The position numbers and the translations under genes are program-made. 63,753 bases of DNA from Caulobacter sp. SLTY (GTDB lineage Bacteria > Pseudomonadota > Alphaproteobacteria > Caulobacterales > Caulobacteraceae). Under the pieces are notes generated by a model. That model was not told where the DNA came from. It saw nothing but the letters and a program-made list of their open reading frames with translations, and made no database searches. Each line of letters starts with the position of its first letter. Within the stretch, counting starts at the first letter, position 1. Positions 41,805-50,548 of this stretch are shown piece after piece. Where the stretch lies: positions 1 to 63,753 of the forward strand of contig NZ_JAAALA010000024.1 of assembly GCF_009905535.1 (NCBI RefSeq), in the 5' to 3' direction.

Positions 41805-42647
41805 CTAGAGAAAGCCGCCGTTGGCGAACACCACCTGGCCGTTGATCCATTCGCCGTCGGCCGCGCACAGAGCGGCGATGGCGTTGGCCACGTCTTCCGG
41901 CTCGCCGATCCGGCCATAGGGAATCCGTTGGGCCGCCTGCTCGCGCAGGGCCGGGGGCGCGTTGAACAGGGCGGTGTTGGTCGGTCCGGGCGCCAGGGCG
42001 TTGACCGAGATCCTGCGGCCGCCCAGCTCCTTGGCCAGGCAGCCGGCATACATCTCCTGCGCCGCCTTGGTGGCGGCATAGGCCCCGTGGGTCGGGTTGC
42101 GGGCCTGGGTGGACGACGAACTGATGGCGACGATCCGCCCGCCCGGCCGGGTCCGTCGCGCCGCCTCGCGCAGCACGTTGAAACTGCCCTTTAGGTTGGT
42201 GGCCACCATCCGGTCGAAAGCCTCGTCGGTCATCGCGGCGAAGGGGGCGACGTTCATGATCCCGGCATTGCTGATCACCACGTCCACCCCGCCGAAGGCC
42301 TCCTGGTTGGCGTCGAACAACGCCTTGACCGCGGCCGGGTCAGCGACGTCGGCCTGACGCCAAATGGCCTTGCCGCCCGCCGCCTCGATCTCGCGAACGA
42401 CCCCCGCAGCCAGGTCCCGGTTGGTCAGGCAGTTGACCGTCACCGCGTAGCCGTCACGCGCCAGGCGCTTGGCGGTGGCCGCTCCGATCCCGCGCGAGGA
42501 TCCGGTGACGATGGCCGCGCGGCCGGCGCCGGGACGGCCCGCGACGGGCGCCTTGGCGGTCTGAGCCTGGGCGGCGGCGCCCAGGGCGAGGGCGGCCGGC
42601 GCTGCGGCGGCGAGGGTGAGGAGCGAGCGTCGCGTATTGTCGGTCAT
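41805..42647 (-). CDS. Short-chain dehydrogenase/reductase with an export signal
   Basis: 280 aa. An N-terminal TRRSLLTLAAAAPAALALGA stretch followed by AQAQ looks like a Tat signal (RRxxL) with a cleavage site, unusual for this cytoplasmic family. The SDR domain is complete: TGSSRGIGAATAKRL, NAGIMN, catalytic SSSSTQARNPTHGAYAATKAA, and NALAPGPTNTALF. Tat export would carry the folded enzyme with its NAD(P) cofactor. Alternatively the stretch is a non-cleaved N-terminal extension. It lies 29 bases after the next SDR gene on the same strand, likely co-transcribed. Confidence 0.85.
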   Translation of the reverse strand: MTDNTRRSLLTLAAAAPAALALGAAAQAQTAKAPVAGRPGAGRAAIVTGSSRGIGAATAKRLARDGYAVTVNCLTNRDLAAGVVREIEAAGGKAIWRQADVADPAAVKALFDANQEAFGGVDVVISNAGIMNVAPFAAMTDEAFDRMVATNLKGSFNVLREAARRTRPGGRIVAISSSSTQARNPTHGAYAATKAAQEMYAGCLAKELGGRRISVNALAPGPTNTALFNAPPALREQAAQRIPYGRIGEPEDVANAIAALCAADGEWINGQVVFANGGFL

Positions 42648-42676
42648 GTATCGGTCTCCGGTGGGTGAAAAATGGG

Positions 42677-43600
42677 TCAGGCGGCGGCCGGAAAGCTGAC
42701 CCCGGTCAGCTCTTCCGAGACCCGCCAGAGTCGCTCGGCGACGGCGGTGTCGGCGGCCTGCGGCGGAACCCGCGACGGGGCGGGATGGCCGCGCGTCTCA
42801 CTCATCCGATCGGGGCCGTAGTAGCCCCCCGGCCTGGCCTCCGGCGCGGTGGCCGCGAACAGGGTGGGCAGCGCTCCTTGCGAGGCCGGCTGCATGGTCC
42901 GGCGGAACAGGGCGAACAGGGGGTTGATCCGGCCCTCGGCGCCCGGCGCGTTCAGCAGCAGCTCGGTGCGGCTCAGGCCCGGGTGGGCCGCCAGGCTGGC
43001 CACGCCCCAGCCGCCGGCCTCGCTGCGCCGCTGCAGCTCGAAAGCGAACATCAGGCAGGCCAGTTTCGACTGGCTGTAGGCCGCCATCGACCGATAGCGC
43101 CGCGTCGATTGCAGATCATCGAAATCGATCCCCCCGCCCCGCGCGGCAATGCTCGAAAGGGTGACCACCCGCGCCTTGCGCGCCTTGACCAGCAGCGGCA
43201 TCAGTCCCGCCGTCAGGGCGAAATGGCCCAGGTGGTTGGTGCCCAGCTGCAGCTCGAACCCGTCCGCCGTCTCCATCCGCTGCGGCGGCCGCATCACCCC
43301 GGCGTTGTTGATCAGGACATCCAGGCTGTCCCTCTGGCCCAGCAGCCGCGCGCTGAACGCCGCGACCGACGCCAGGCTGGCCAGGTCCAGCGCCTCGAAC
43401 CGCACATTGGCCGACGGCACGGCCCGGTGGATCTCCTCAACCGCCCGCGTCCCCTTGGCCGGGTCGCGGCTGGCCAGGATCACCTCGGCGCCCGCCCGGG
43501 CCAGGGCCAGCGCGTCTTCGAACCCCAGGCCCGCCGCGCCGGTGACCAGGGCGCTGCGGCCGCGCTGATGGGGGATATCGGAGACGGTCCAGTTTGCCAT
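42677..43600 (-). CDS. Short-chain dehydrogenase (retinol-dehydrogenase-like)
   Basis: 307 aa. SALVTGAAGLGFEDALALAR, NNAGVMRPPQ, LGTNHLGHFALTAGLMPLL, catalytic serine in VTLSSIAARGG and YSQSK. The longer C-terminal part with HPGLSRTELL is typical of the RDH/WWOX-like group that acts on hydrophobic alcohols or ketones. The glycine motif reads TGAAGLG, one residue shorter than TGxxxGxG, worth noting for cofactor binding. It is divergent from a TetR gene with a strong dyad operator between. Confidence 0.88.
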   Translation of the reverse strand: MANWTVSDIPHQRGRSALVTGAAGLGFEDALALARAGAEVILASRDPAKGTRAVEEIHRAVPSANVRFEALDLASLASVAAFSARLLGQRDSLDVLINNAGVMRPPQRMETADGFELQLGTNHLGHFALTAGLMPLLVKARKARVVTLSSIAARGGGIDFDDLQSTRRYRSMAAYSQSKLACLMFAFELQRRSEAGGWGVASLAAHPGLSRTELLLNAPGAEGRINPLFALFRRTMQPASQGALPTLFAATAPEARPGGYYGPDRMSETRGHPAPSRVPPQAADTAVAERLWRVSEELTGVSFPAAA

Positions 43601-43618
43601 ATCCTGCCTTCAGAGAAA

Positions 43619-43656
43619 TTTGCACTCGGTGTAAATATAAATACACTCAGTGCAAA
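43619..43656. promoter_or_regulatory. Nested dyad operator between SDR and TetR
   Basis: 38 bases: outer arms TTTGCACT and AGTGCAAA are perfect inverted repeats; inside them GTGTA and TACAC form a second pair around an AT-rich centre. It lies 18 bases from the SDR start and 25 bases from the TetR start, the classic position of a TetR autorepressor site controlling both genes. Confidence 0.75.
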
Positions 43657-43681
43657 ATTACACCAGAGGAAATTTCGCACC

Positions 43682-44278
43682 GTGGGCAGCGAAGGCCATC
43701 CGGCGAACGAGGGGCTGAGGGAGCGCAAGCGTCGCGAGACGGCGCAGCGGATCACCGAGGCGGCGGTCCGGCTGTTCATCGAGAACGGCTATGAGGCCAC
43801 GACCCTGGACGCCATCGCGGCGGCGGCGGACATCTCCCGCCGCACCTTTTTTCACTACTTCAAGTCCAAGGATGACATCCTGCTGTCGATGCAGGGCGGC
43901 GGCGCCGAGGCGCTCGCCGCGGCCCTGCGCGAGGAGCCGACGGACCAGCGCCCGCTCGACGCCCTCCGCAACGCCATGATCCGCATCGCCGAGCAGTATC
44001 CGGCCGATGAGATGATCGCCATCGACCGGCTGATGCGCTCCAGCGCGGCGGTGCAGGCCCGCAAACAGGCCACTTATGTGCAGAACGAGCAGGGACTGTT
44101 CGAGGTCCTGCGCGAGCGATGGCCGGGGGCGGAGCGGGAGACCGGCCACCGGCTGGTCGCGATGCTGGCGGTCGGGGCCATGCGGCTGGCCCTGGAGAGC
44201 TTCAACCGCGACGAAGGCCGCCGCCCGCTTCCAGAGCTGGTCCGCGAGGTGTTCTCAGCCCTGGAAACCCAGGTCTGA
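43682..44278 (+). CDS. TetR-family transcriptional regulator
   Basis: 198 aa from a GTG at 43682 with GAGGAA upstream; the frame is open much further left but that is antisense to the SDR gene. The helix-turn-helix region is TAQRITEAAVRLFIENGYEA, TTLDAIAAAADISRRTFFHY and FKSKDDILLSM, typical of TetR/AcrR. The ligand domain is unassigned. It probably represses the divergent SDR pair and itself via the nested dyad at 43619-43656, and responds to the SDR substrate or product. Confidence 0.9.
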   Translation: MGSEGHPANEGLRERKRRETAQRITEAAVRLFIENGYEATTLDAIAAAADISRRTFFHYFKSKDDILLSMQGGGAEALAAALREEPTDQRPLDALRNAMIRIAEQYPADEMIAIDRLMRSSAAVQARKQATYVQNEQGLFEVLRERWPGAERETGHRLVAMLAVGAMRLALESFNRDEGRRPLPELVREVFSALETQV

Positions 44279-44284
44279 GCCCCG

Positions 44285-44785
44285 TCAGCGGGGCGCCGTC
44301 TCCAGCACCTCGACGAACAGCTGCAAGGTCGCCTCGGCAAAGGCCCACATGTTCTCGACCCGGTCGTTGGACCCGGTCCGCAGGGTGCGCGCCACGGTGA
44401 TCGCGCCGCTGACCGCCATGCAGGTGTGGCCGGCCGGGTCGCCATAGGGGTTGCCGTCCGGGCCTGACGCCCCCGTCTCGGAGAGGCCCCAGGCGATGGC
44501 GCCGTGCCGCTCGCGGATCTCGGCGGCCAGCAGCAGGGCGTAGGGCTCGGAGCTGGAGCGGATGCCGTCGGCCCGCAGCTGGTCGATGGAAATCTGGGTC
44601 AATCCCCGGATAGCCCGCCGCGAATAGGTCACCGCCCCACCCGCGTAATAGGCCGACGCACCCGGCACGGACAGCAGGCTGGCCGAGATCAGCCCTCCGG
44701 CCGAGGTCTCGGCGACCGCGACCATCTCGCCGCGGTCCTTGAGCAAGGCGCCGGCGCGAGCGCCCAAGGCGTAGAGGTCGTGCAT
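44285..44785 (-). CDS. CinA C-terminal-domain protein, divergent
   Basis: 166 aa stand-alone CinA_C (PncC-like) domain. Family features are GALLKDRGEMVAVAETSAGG, YYAGGAVTYSRRAIRGL and a GASGPDGNPYGDPAGHTCMA loop. Canonical nicotinamide-mononucleotide deamidases have ESCTGG and a lysine four residues after YS (YSNEAK); here these are ETSAGG and YSRRAI. The loss of the lysine makes classical deamidase activity doubtful. It is divergent from kdsA by 147 bases and converges on the TetR gene. Confidence 0.8.
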   Translation of the reverse strand: MHDLYALGARAGALLKDRGEMVAVAETSAGGLISASLLSVPGASAYYAGGAVTYSRRAIRGLTQISIDQLRADGIRSSSEPYALLLAAEIRERHGAIAWGLSETGASGPDGNPYGDPAGHTCMAVSGAITVARTLRTGSNDRVENMWAFAEATLQLFVEVLETAPR

Positions 44786-44932
44786 GGAGGGTCCCTTTCC
44801 GCTGACGGCCCGCCTTGCTGGCAGGTTCGGGCGGGACTGTCAGCATTGCCGTAGCGGTACGGTCGTCAAATCGCCCCAGGCCTCGGTTTCATGCTAGTGC
44901 CTCGCCACCCCAACCGGAGAGTCGCAAGGACC

Positions 44933-45787
44933 ATGTCCGTCGTCACCCTGAAGCATTGGAACGATCTTTCAATCGGGACCGGCCAGCCGCTCGCCGTGAT
45001 CGCCGGCATCAATGTGCTGGAAAACCTTGAGCTGGCCCTGAAGGTCGGGACCGAACTCAAGGCCATCTGCGCCGACCTCGGCCTGCCCTATGTATTCAAG
45101 GCCAGCTTCGACAAGGCCAACCGCTCCTCGATCCATAGCTACCGCGGCCCGGGCCTCGAGGCGGGCCTGGCCATCCTGGCAGAGGTCAAAAAGGCCCTGG
45201 ACGTCCCGATCGCCACCGACCTGCACGAGCCGGCCCAGGCAGAGCCGGTCGCCGCCGTCGCGGACATCGTCCAGATTCCGGCCTTCCTCTGCCGCCAGAC
45301 CGACCTGATCGTCGCCACGGCCCGCGCCACGGCCGCCCGGGGCGGGATCATGCACGTCAAGAAGGCCCAGTTCATCGCCCCCTGGGACTGCAAGAATATC
45401 ATCACCAAGGCGCGCGAGGCCGCCCCCGACCTTCAGGTCGTGCTCTGCGAGCGCGGTTCCTCCTTCGGTTACAACAACCTGGTCGTCGACATGCTGGCCA
45501 TCGGCGAGATGCAGCGCCTGGGCGTGCCGGTCACGATCGACGCCACCCATGCGGTGCAACTCCCCGGCGCCGACCCCCGCACCGCCGGCGCCTCCACGGG
45601 CGGGCGCCGCGAGGGGGTGCCGATCATCGCCAAGGCCGCCATCGCCTCGGGCGCCGACGGCGTCTTCCTGGAATTCCACCCGGAGCCGGACAAAGCGCTG
45701 TGCGATGCGCCCAGCTGCCTGGCTCTCGACGATGCGCGCGGCCTGCTGACCACGCTGAAGGCGCTGCACGCGGCCGTGCGGGCCTAA
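44933..45787 (+). CDS. kdsA: 3-deoxy-D-manno-octulosonate 8-phosphate synthase
   Basis: 284 aa. Condenses arabinose 5-phosphate with phosphoenolpyruvate to KDO 8-phosphate for lipopolysaccharide core. Signatures: VFKASFDKANRSS, DVPIATDLHEPAQAEPVA, IPAFLCRQTDLI, CERGSSFGYNNLVVDM, FDATHAVQLPG-like TIDATHAVQLPGAD and FLEFHPEPDKALCD. The N-terminal VIAGINVLEN has Asn27 where metal-dependent enzymes have Cys, so this is the metal-independent class I type as in E. coli. AAGGA precedes the ATG. Its stop overlaps the convergent hydrolase stop in CTAA. Confidence 0.96.
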   Translation: MSVVTLKHWNDLSIGTGQPLAVIAGINVLENLELALKVGTELKAICADLGLPYVFKASFDKANRSSIHSYRGPGLEAGLAILAEVKKALDVPIATDLHEPAQAEPVAAVADIVQIPAFLCRQTDLIVATARATAARGGIMHVKKAQFIAPWDCKNIITKAREAAPDLQVVLCERGSSFGYNNLVVDMLAIGEMQRLGVPVTIDATHAVQLPGADPRTAGASTGGRREGVPIIAKAAIASGADGVFLEFHPEPDKALCDAPSCLALDDARGLLTTLKALHAAVRA

Positions 45788-47223
45788 CTCAGCCGGAAGG
45801 CCGGGGCGGGCAGGGCGAGTTTGGAATTCCCCATCGCCTCCCCCTTGAAGAACCTCACCAGCAGGGTCTGCACCTCCGGGTGCGCCTCGAACACATTGTG
45901 CCCGGCGTTCTCCACCGTCACCTGGGCCCTATTGCGGAACTGCGCCGCCACCTCGGCCTGCTCCTCCAGCGGTGTGCGGCCGTCCAAGGTCCCAGCGACC
46001 AGCAGGGCAGGGTGGTCGATGCGGATCGGCGCCCGGAAGTCCTCGCCCAGGTCCATCCCCGGCACGGCGCCCAGCAGGTGCGGCATCGGGAAGTTCAGGG
46101 CATCGCCCAGCACCGCCGTTCGCGCCTGCCGCTCCACCTGCTTCAGCCGGCCCGGCGAAATCCCCGAGGCCAGGTCCATCGCCTCCGGCATGCCGCTCGG
46201 TCCCCTCTGGCTGGTCAGTCCGGGAAGGAAGGGCGCCAGCACCGCCATCTCGCCGGCGTCCAGCGCCTGATAGAGGCCGGGCAGCCGGGCCAGAACCTCC
46301 GGATTGGCGATCATCCCCCCGGCCAGGATCTGCACCGCGAAGGCCCCGACCTGCAGTTCGACCGGGGCGTCCTTGATCGTGACCGTCACCCGCGCCGCCC
46401 GCTCGTCCAGCCGCGCATGCACTCGCCGCATCAGTCCCGGCAGGTCGGGAACCGCCGCCCGCACGTCCGGAACCGCGGCCAGCATCGCATCGACCCGCCG
46501 CAGATAGGCGTCGATTCGCGCCGGCCGCTTCACCGTCTGGTCCTGGCCCTCCAGGCTGGCCAGCGCAACCCGGCCCACGCGCTCGCCATGTCGCTTGAGC
46601 ACCGACAGGGCCAGATGCGTCCCGTAACTGATCCCCCACAGGTCGATCCGCTCGGCCCCCAGGTGACGGCGCAGGTCTTCGATATCGTCCGCGCTGGCGG
46701 CGGTGTTATAGCCGCGCATGGCGACCCCGGCCGCGGTCCAGTCGGCCCAGGCCGCCTTGACCCCCTCCCGCACCCGCGCCGTCATGGCATCCCGCGTCAG
46801 CACCGTCAGCGGCGCGGCCGGCGGCGCCCGCGCCGGAATGGAATTGGACAGGCCCGTGCCCCGCTGGTCGAAGGCGATCACATCGGCCACTTCGCGCAGG
46901 GCCATGAAGATCGGAAACCTCGGCCCCGTCGCGGTCCCGGTCGCCGTGCCGCCCGGCCCTCCGGCCAGATAGACGATGGGATTGCCGGGCCTGGCCGCCG
47001 TCGAGCGGAAGCGGACGTAGCTAAGCCGGATGCGGCGAGAGGTGGGATCGCGCCGGTCCTCCGGAACCTCGAAGAAGCCCCGCTCCGCGTCAGTCTCCTG
47101 GCCGCGCCATCCCGTGAAGCGGAAGGGGCCGGCCGGCAAAGGCGTTTGGGCGAACGCCAGACCGGGCAGGGCGAGGCCGGCGGCGGCGAGCAGGGCGCGG
47201 CGATGAAGCTGGTGTGTTGTCAT
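45784..47223 (-). CDS. Exported alpha/beta hydrolase, TAP-like (prolyl/tripeptidyl aminopeptidase type)
   Basis: 479 aa from the ATG at 47223. Signal peptide MTTHQLHRRALLAAAGLALPG...AFAQ with RR. Hydrolase core: VYLAGGPGGTATG (oxyanion GGPGG), FDQRGTGLSNS, nucleophile elbow WGISYGTHLAL, late acid in GTLDGRTP and histidine in ENAGHNVFEAHP. The GGPG and DQRGTG motifs are those of prolyl-iminopeptidase and Streptomyces Tap-like peptidases. The frame continues another 1.9 kb upstream but that is shadow of the LytTR and AbgT genes. Substrate probably short peptides or esters in the periplasm. Confidence 0.9.
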   Translation of the reverse strand: MTTHQLHRRALLAAAGLALPGLAFAQTPLPAGPFRFTGWRGQETDAERGFFEVPEDRRDPTSRRIRLSYVRFRSTAARPGNPIVYLAGGPGGTATGTATGPRFPIFMALREVADVIAFDQRGTGLSNSIPARAPPAAPLTVLTRDAMTARVREGVKAAWADWTAAGVAMRGYNTAASADDIEDLRRHLGAERIDLWGISYGTHLALSVLKRHGERVGRVALASLEGQDQTVKRPARIDAYLRRVDAMLAAVPDVRAAVPDLPGLMRRVHARLDERAARVTVTIKDAPVELQVGAFAVQILAGGMIANPEVLARLPGLYQALDAGEMAVLAPFLPGLTSQRGPSGMPEAMDLASGISPGRLKQVERQARTAVLGDALNFPMPHLLGAVPGMDLGEDFRAPIRIDHPALLVAGTLDGRTPLEEQAEVAAQFRNRAQVTVENAGHNVFEAHPEVQTLLVRFFKGEAMGNSKLALPAPAFRLS

Positions 47224-47334
47224 GCCCCCTACAGACCTCGATCCCGGCCCGCCTTCGCCAGGGCATCGGCCAACGGCGCCCCCGCATCGGTGAACGGCGG
47301 CGCGCGACGGCGAACGGCGCCCTAGACTGCTCCC

Positions 47335-48747
47335 ATGTGGCGCACGCTCCTCATCGCCGGCCTGCTGGCCTGCCTCCCGACCCTGGCCTTGGCGCAGGCG
47401 CCGGCCTGGGAAACCTGTCGCGGCGTCCTCGGCCCGGCAGGCCCGATGCTGTCCGACTGCCATCCGCTCGCTGGCCCCGTCGACCCGCAGGGCCGCGAAC
47501 TCTGGCTGCGCGCAACCATCCCCACGCCGGCCGGCGATGGCCCGCTGGCCCTGCACCTGGTCGGCGCCGCCTCGTCCGAGGCCTGGCTCAATGGCGGTCG
47601 GCTGGGGGCCAACGGCCGGCCCGCCGCCACAGCCCGGGCCGAGATCCCCGGCCGCTATGTCGCCGTCCTGCCGATCCGCGACAGCGCCTGGCGGGCCGAC
47701 GGCAACAGCCTCGTCATACGCCTCTCCGCGTTTCATGGCGGCCTGCGGCTGGACCGGCCGGTGGGCGCGATCCGCGTGGCGGCGCCTACCGCCTTTTCCC
47801 GGCATGGCCTGCTGGCGGTCATCTTCGTCGCCGCCGGCGCCCTGTTCGCAGCGGCGTTCGGCTTCGGGGTGATCCACGCCGTCCGCCGCACCGGATCCAG
47901 CCTGACCCTGGCGGCCATGGCCGCCGTCGCCGGCCTCCAGGCGATCATCGAGAGCCTGCGCCCGCTGATCGACTATCCCTATCCGCTGCACGCCTGGCGG
48001 CTGGTCGCCATCTGGGTTCTGGCGGCCAGCTTCTCCATCCTTCTGATCAGCGCCTTTGCCGGCCGTTTCTGGCCCGCCGCGCGTCGCCCGATCCTCGGCC
48101 TGTCCATCCTCGCCGTCGGCGCCACCGCCCTGGCCTCCGGCTTCGATCAGAAGACCGGTTGGGCGCTGTTTGTCGGGGTGGTCATCGCAGCCCTGGCCGC
48201 CGCCGCCGGCGTCCGCCAACGCCTTCCCGGCGCCCGCCTCGCCCTGGCCTACCTGCTGCTGTTCCTGGCCCTGGCCGTGGCCTTCCCCGTGTGGGTGGTC
48301 GACCTCTCCTTCTTCCTGTTCGCCGCCTGTTTGATCCTCCCCCTGCTGATGATCGAGGTAATCCGCCTGGGACGCGATGGCCGGGGCCGAGAGGCGGCGC
48401 TGACGCAGGCCGCCAGCCGCCCCGACCGCCTCACCGTGGCTTCTGCCCGGGGCGTCGAGCTGGTCCCCATCCCCGACATCCTCGCCGTGGTCGGAGCCGA
48501 CGACTATGTGGAGCTGCGCCTGGCCGGGGGCCGCCGCCTGCTGCACGCCGCCCGGCTCGACCGCCTTGAAGCTCAGCTTCCGCCGAACTTCCTGCGCATC
48601 CACCGCTCCGCCATCGCAAACCTGGCCCAGGCCCGCAGTCTGGAGGGCGGCAAGGGCCGATGGCGCCTCTGTCTCAGCGAAGGCGAGCCCCTGCCGGTCA
48701 GCCGCGCTCGCCTGTCTGCTCTGCGCGAAGCGCTGGACGACAGGTGA
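47335..48747 (+). CDS. Membrane-anchored LytTR-domain transcriptional regulator
   Basis: 470 aa one-component regulator. A signal peptide (MWRTLLIAGLLACLPTLALA) is followed by a periplasmic beta-rich domain (about 25-150, with WLRATIPTP, LVGAASSEAWLNGGRLG and RYVAVLPIRDSAW) like a 7TMR-DISM extracellular module, about seven membrane helices (about 155-345), and a C-terminal LytTR DNA-binding domain (about 370-468: LTVASARGVELVPIPDILAV, DDYVELRLAGGRRLLHAARL, RIHRSAIANL). This would sense a periplasmic ligand and bind DNA while in the membrane. It lies 79 bases upstream of the AbgT-type transporter on the same strand, a likely target. Confidence 0.88.
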   Translation: MWRTLLIAGLLACLPTLALAQAPAWETCRGVLGPAGPMLSDCHPLAGPVDPQGRELWLRATIPTPAGDGPLALHLVGAASSEAWLNGGRLGANGRPAATARAEIPGRYVAVLPIRDSAWRADGNSLVIRLSAFHGGLRLDRPVGAIRVAAPTAFSRHGLLAVIFVAAGALFAAAFGFGVIHAVRRTGSSLTLAAMAAVAGLQAIIESLRPLIDYPYPLHAWRLVAIWVLAASFSILLISAFAGRFWPAARRPILGLSILAVGATALASGFDQKTGWALFVGVVIAALAAAAGVRQRLPGARLALAYLLLFLALAVAFPVWVVDLSFFLFAACLILPLLMIEVIRLGRDGRGREAALTQAASRPDRLTVASARGVELVPIPDILAVVGADDYVELRLAGGRRLLHAARLDRLEAQLPPNFLRIHRSAIANLAQARSLEGGKGRWRLCLSEGEPLPVSRARLSALREALDDR

Positions 48748-48826
48748 CGACCCGTCCACATTTTCGTATTGCCATGACGACAGGGCTCGCGCGCTAATCG
48801 CCGGCCAACGAAGGGGTCGGACAAGA

Positions 48827-50389
48827 ATGAGCGCCAGCGGACGCTTTCTCAACGTCGTCGAACGCATCGGCAACCGGCTGCCTGACCCCGTCTTCCTGTT
48901 CCTGTGGCTGATCGCCGGCCTGGTGGTGCTCAGCGTGGTCGGCTCGGGCCTGGGCTGGTCCGCCACCAACCCGGTCACCGGCGAGGCCCTGGTCGCCCAG
49001 AGCCTGCTGTCGCGCGAGAACCTCGAAAAACTGATCATCACGATGCCAAAGACCCTGGCGGACTTCCCGCCGCTGGCCATCGTGATCACCATCATCTACG
49101 GCGCCTCGGTCGCCGAGCGCACCGGCCTGTTCAACTCCGCCATCCGCGGCGCCCTGCTCAACGCGCCCAAAGCCCTGCTGACCCCGATCGTGGTGATCGT
49201 CGGCATGTGTTCGCACCACGCCTCGGACGCCTCCTATGTGGTGGTCATCCCGCTCGCCGCGATCGTCTTCGCCGCCGTCGGCCGCCATCCGCTGGCCGGC
49301 CTCGCCGCAGGCTTCGCGGCGGTGTCGGGCGGCTATGCCGGCAACCTGTTCCCGGGGTCCCAGGACGCGCTGATACTCGGCATTACAGAGCCCGCCGCCC
49401 GGCTGATCGACCCAACCTACTCGGTCAACATCGCCGGCAACTGGTTCTTCATCGTAGGCGTCGTGCTGGTCTTCACCCCCATCGTCTGGTTCCTGACCGA
49501 CCGGGTGATCGAGCCGCGCCTGGGACAATGGGCGCCGGCCGAGGGTGTCGATACCCCGGCCACGGAAAAGCAGGACCAGGCCCTGACCCCCGAACAGAAG
49601 AAGGGCCTGCTCTGGGCCGGCGGCGCCATCCTGTTCATGGTCGCCCTGTGGTCGCTGCTGCTGGTCATGCCGGGCTCGCCCTTCATCGACCCCGAGGCCG
49701 ACCCCGGCCAGGAGTACAACCCCCTCTACCGCTCGCTGATCGCCTTCTTCGCCATCACCTTCTTCCTGGCCGGCGGCGCCTACGGCGCGGGCGCGGGCAC
49801 GGTGAAATCCCACCGCGACATGGTGCGCATGATGGGGGAGGGGATCGCTCAGCTGGCCCCCTATATCGTGCTGGCCTTCTTCGCCGCCCACTTCGTGGCG
49901 ATGATCAACTGGTCGGGCCTTGGCCCCATCCTGGCGGTCAACGCCGCCTCTGGGCTGAAGGCGATCAATCTGCCGGCCCCGATCCTGCTGATCGCGGTGG
50001 TGCTGGTCTCCTGCCTGTTCGACCTGTTCATCGGCTCGGCCTCGGCCAAGTGGTCGGCCCTCGCGCCGATCGTGGTGCCGATGTTCATGCTGCTGGGCAT
50101 CAGCCCTGAGATGACCACCGCCGCCTACCGCATGGGCGATTCGGTGACCAACATCGCCACCCCGCTGATGAGCTACTTCCCGCTCATCCTCACCTTCGCC
50201 CAGCGCTGGGACCCCCGCTTCGGTCTCGGCTCCCTGATGGCCACCATGCTCCCCTACGCCGGGGCCTTCCTGGTCGCGGGCCTGCTGATGGTCACCGCCT
50301 TCGTGGTCTTCAACCTGCCGCTCGGGCCGGGAGTGGGGGTGTACTACACGCCGCCGGCCGCGACGGCTCCCGTCACGCCGGCGCCCTAA
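48827..50389 (+). CDS. AbgT-family transporter
   Basis: 520 aa, about 11 membrane helices. LNVVERIGNRLPDPVFLFLW at the start, MPKTLADFPPLAIVITIIYG, MCSHHASDASYVVVIPLAAI, the SGGYAGNLFPGSQDALI loop and a late FIGSASAKWSALAPIVVPMF / GDSVTNIATPL pair match AbgT. E. coli AbgT imports p-aminobenzoyl-glutamate; Neisseria MtrF and Alcanivorax YdaH export antimetabolites such as sulfonamides. Direction and substrate here are open. The start ATG at 48827 has AAGGGG upstream; earlier in-frame sequence overlaps the LytTR gene. Confidence 0.92.
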   Translation: MSASGRFLNVVERIGNRLPDPVFLFLWLIAGLVVLSVVGSGLGWSATNPVTGEALVAQSLLSRENLEKLIITMPKTLADFPPLAIVITIIYGASVAERTGLFNSAIRGALLNAPKALLTPIVVIVGMCSHHASDASYVVVIPLAAIVFAAVGRHPLAGLAAGFAAVSGGYAGNLFPGSQDALILGITEPAARLIDPTYSVNIAGNWFFIVGVVLVFTPIVWFLTDRVIEPRLGQWAPAEGVDTPATEKQDQALTPEQKKGLLWAGGAILFMVALWSLLLVMPGSPFIDPEADPGQEYNPLYRSLIAFFAITFFLAGGAYGAGAGTVKSHRDMVRMMGEGIAQLAPYIVLAFFAAHFVAMINWSGLGPILAVNAASGLKAINLPAPILLIAVVLVSCLFDLFIGSASAKWSALAPIVVPMFMLLGISPEMTTAAYRMGDSVTNIATPLMSYFPLILTFAQRWDPRFGLGSLMATMLPYAGAFLVAGLLMVTAFVVFNLPLGPGVGVYYTPPAATAPVTPAP

Positions 50390-50548
50390 CCCAAGCTCCA
50401 ACCCTTCGGAACGGCATCGCCTTCCCCAACGTCCCTCACGCCAACGATAATATTCACGCGCATGAGAGTGAGTATTGACAGGCGGCCGATCACCAAGCAT
50501 CGTTCATCCAACGGCGCGGCGTCAGATCGCGCTCAATGGGAGGGAACT

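Noticed and set aside
42665..43681. A long N-terminal extension of the TetR gene
   Set aside because: It is antisense to the SDR gene and rich in Arg/Gln/Pro; the dyad operator would lie inside the coding region.
45784..49095. A 1103-codon minus-strand open frame
   Set aside because: Only the part up to 47223 encodes a recognisable hydrolase with signal peptide; the rest is low-complexity antisense of the LytTR and AbgT genes, a common effect of high G+C.
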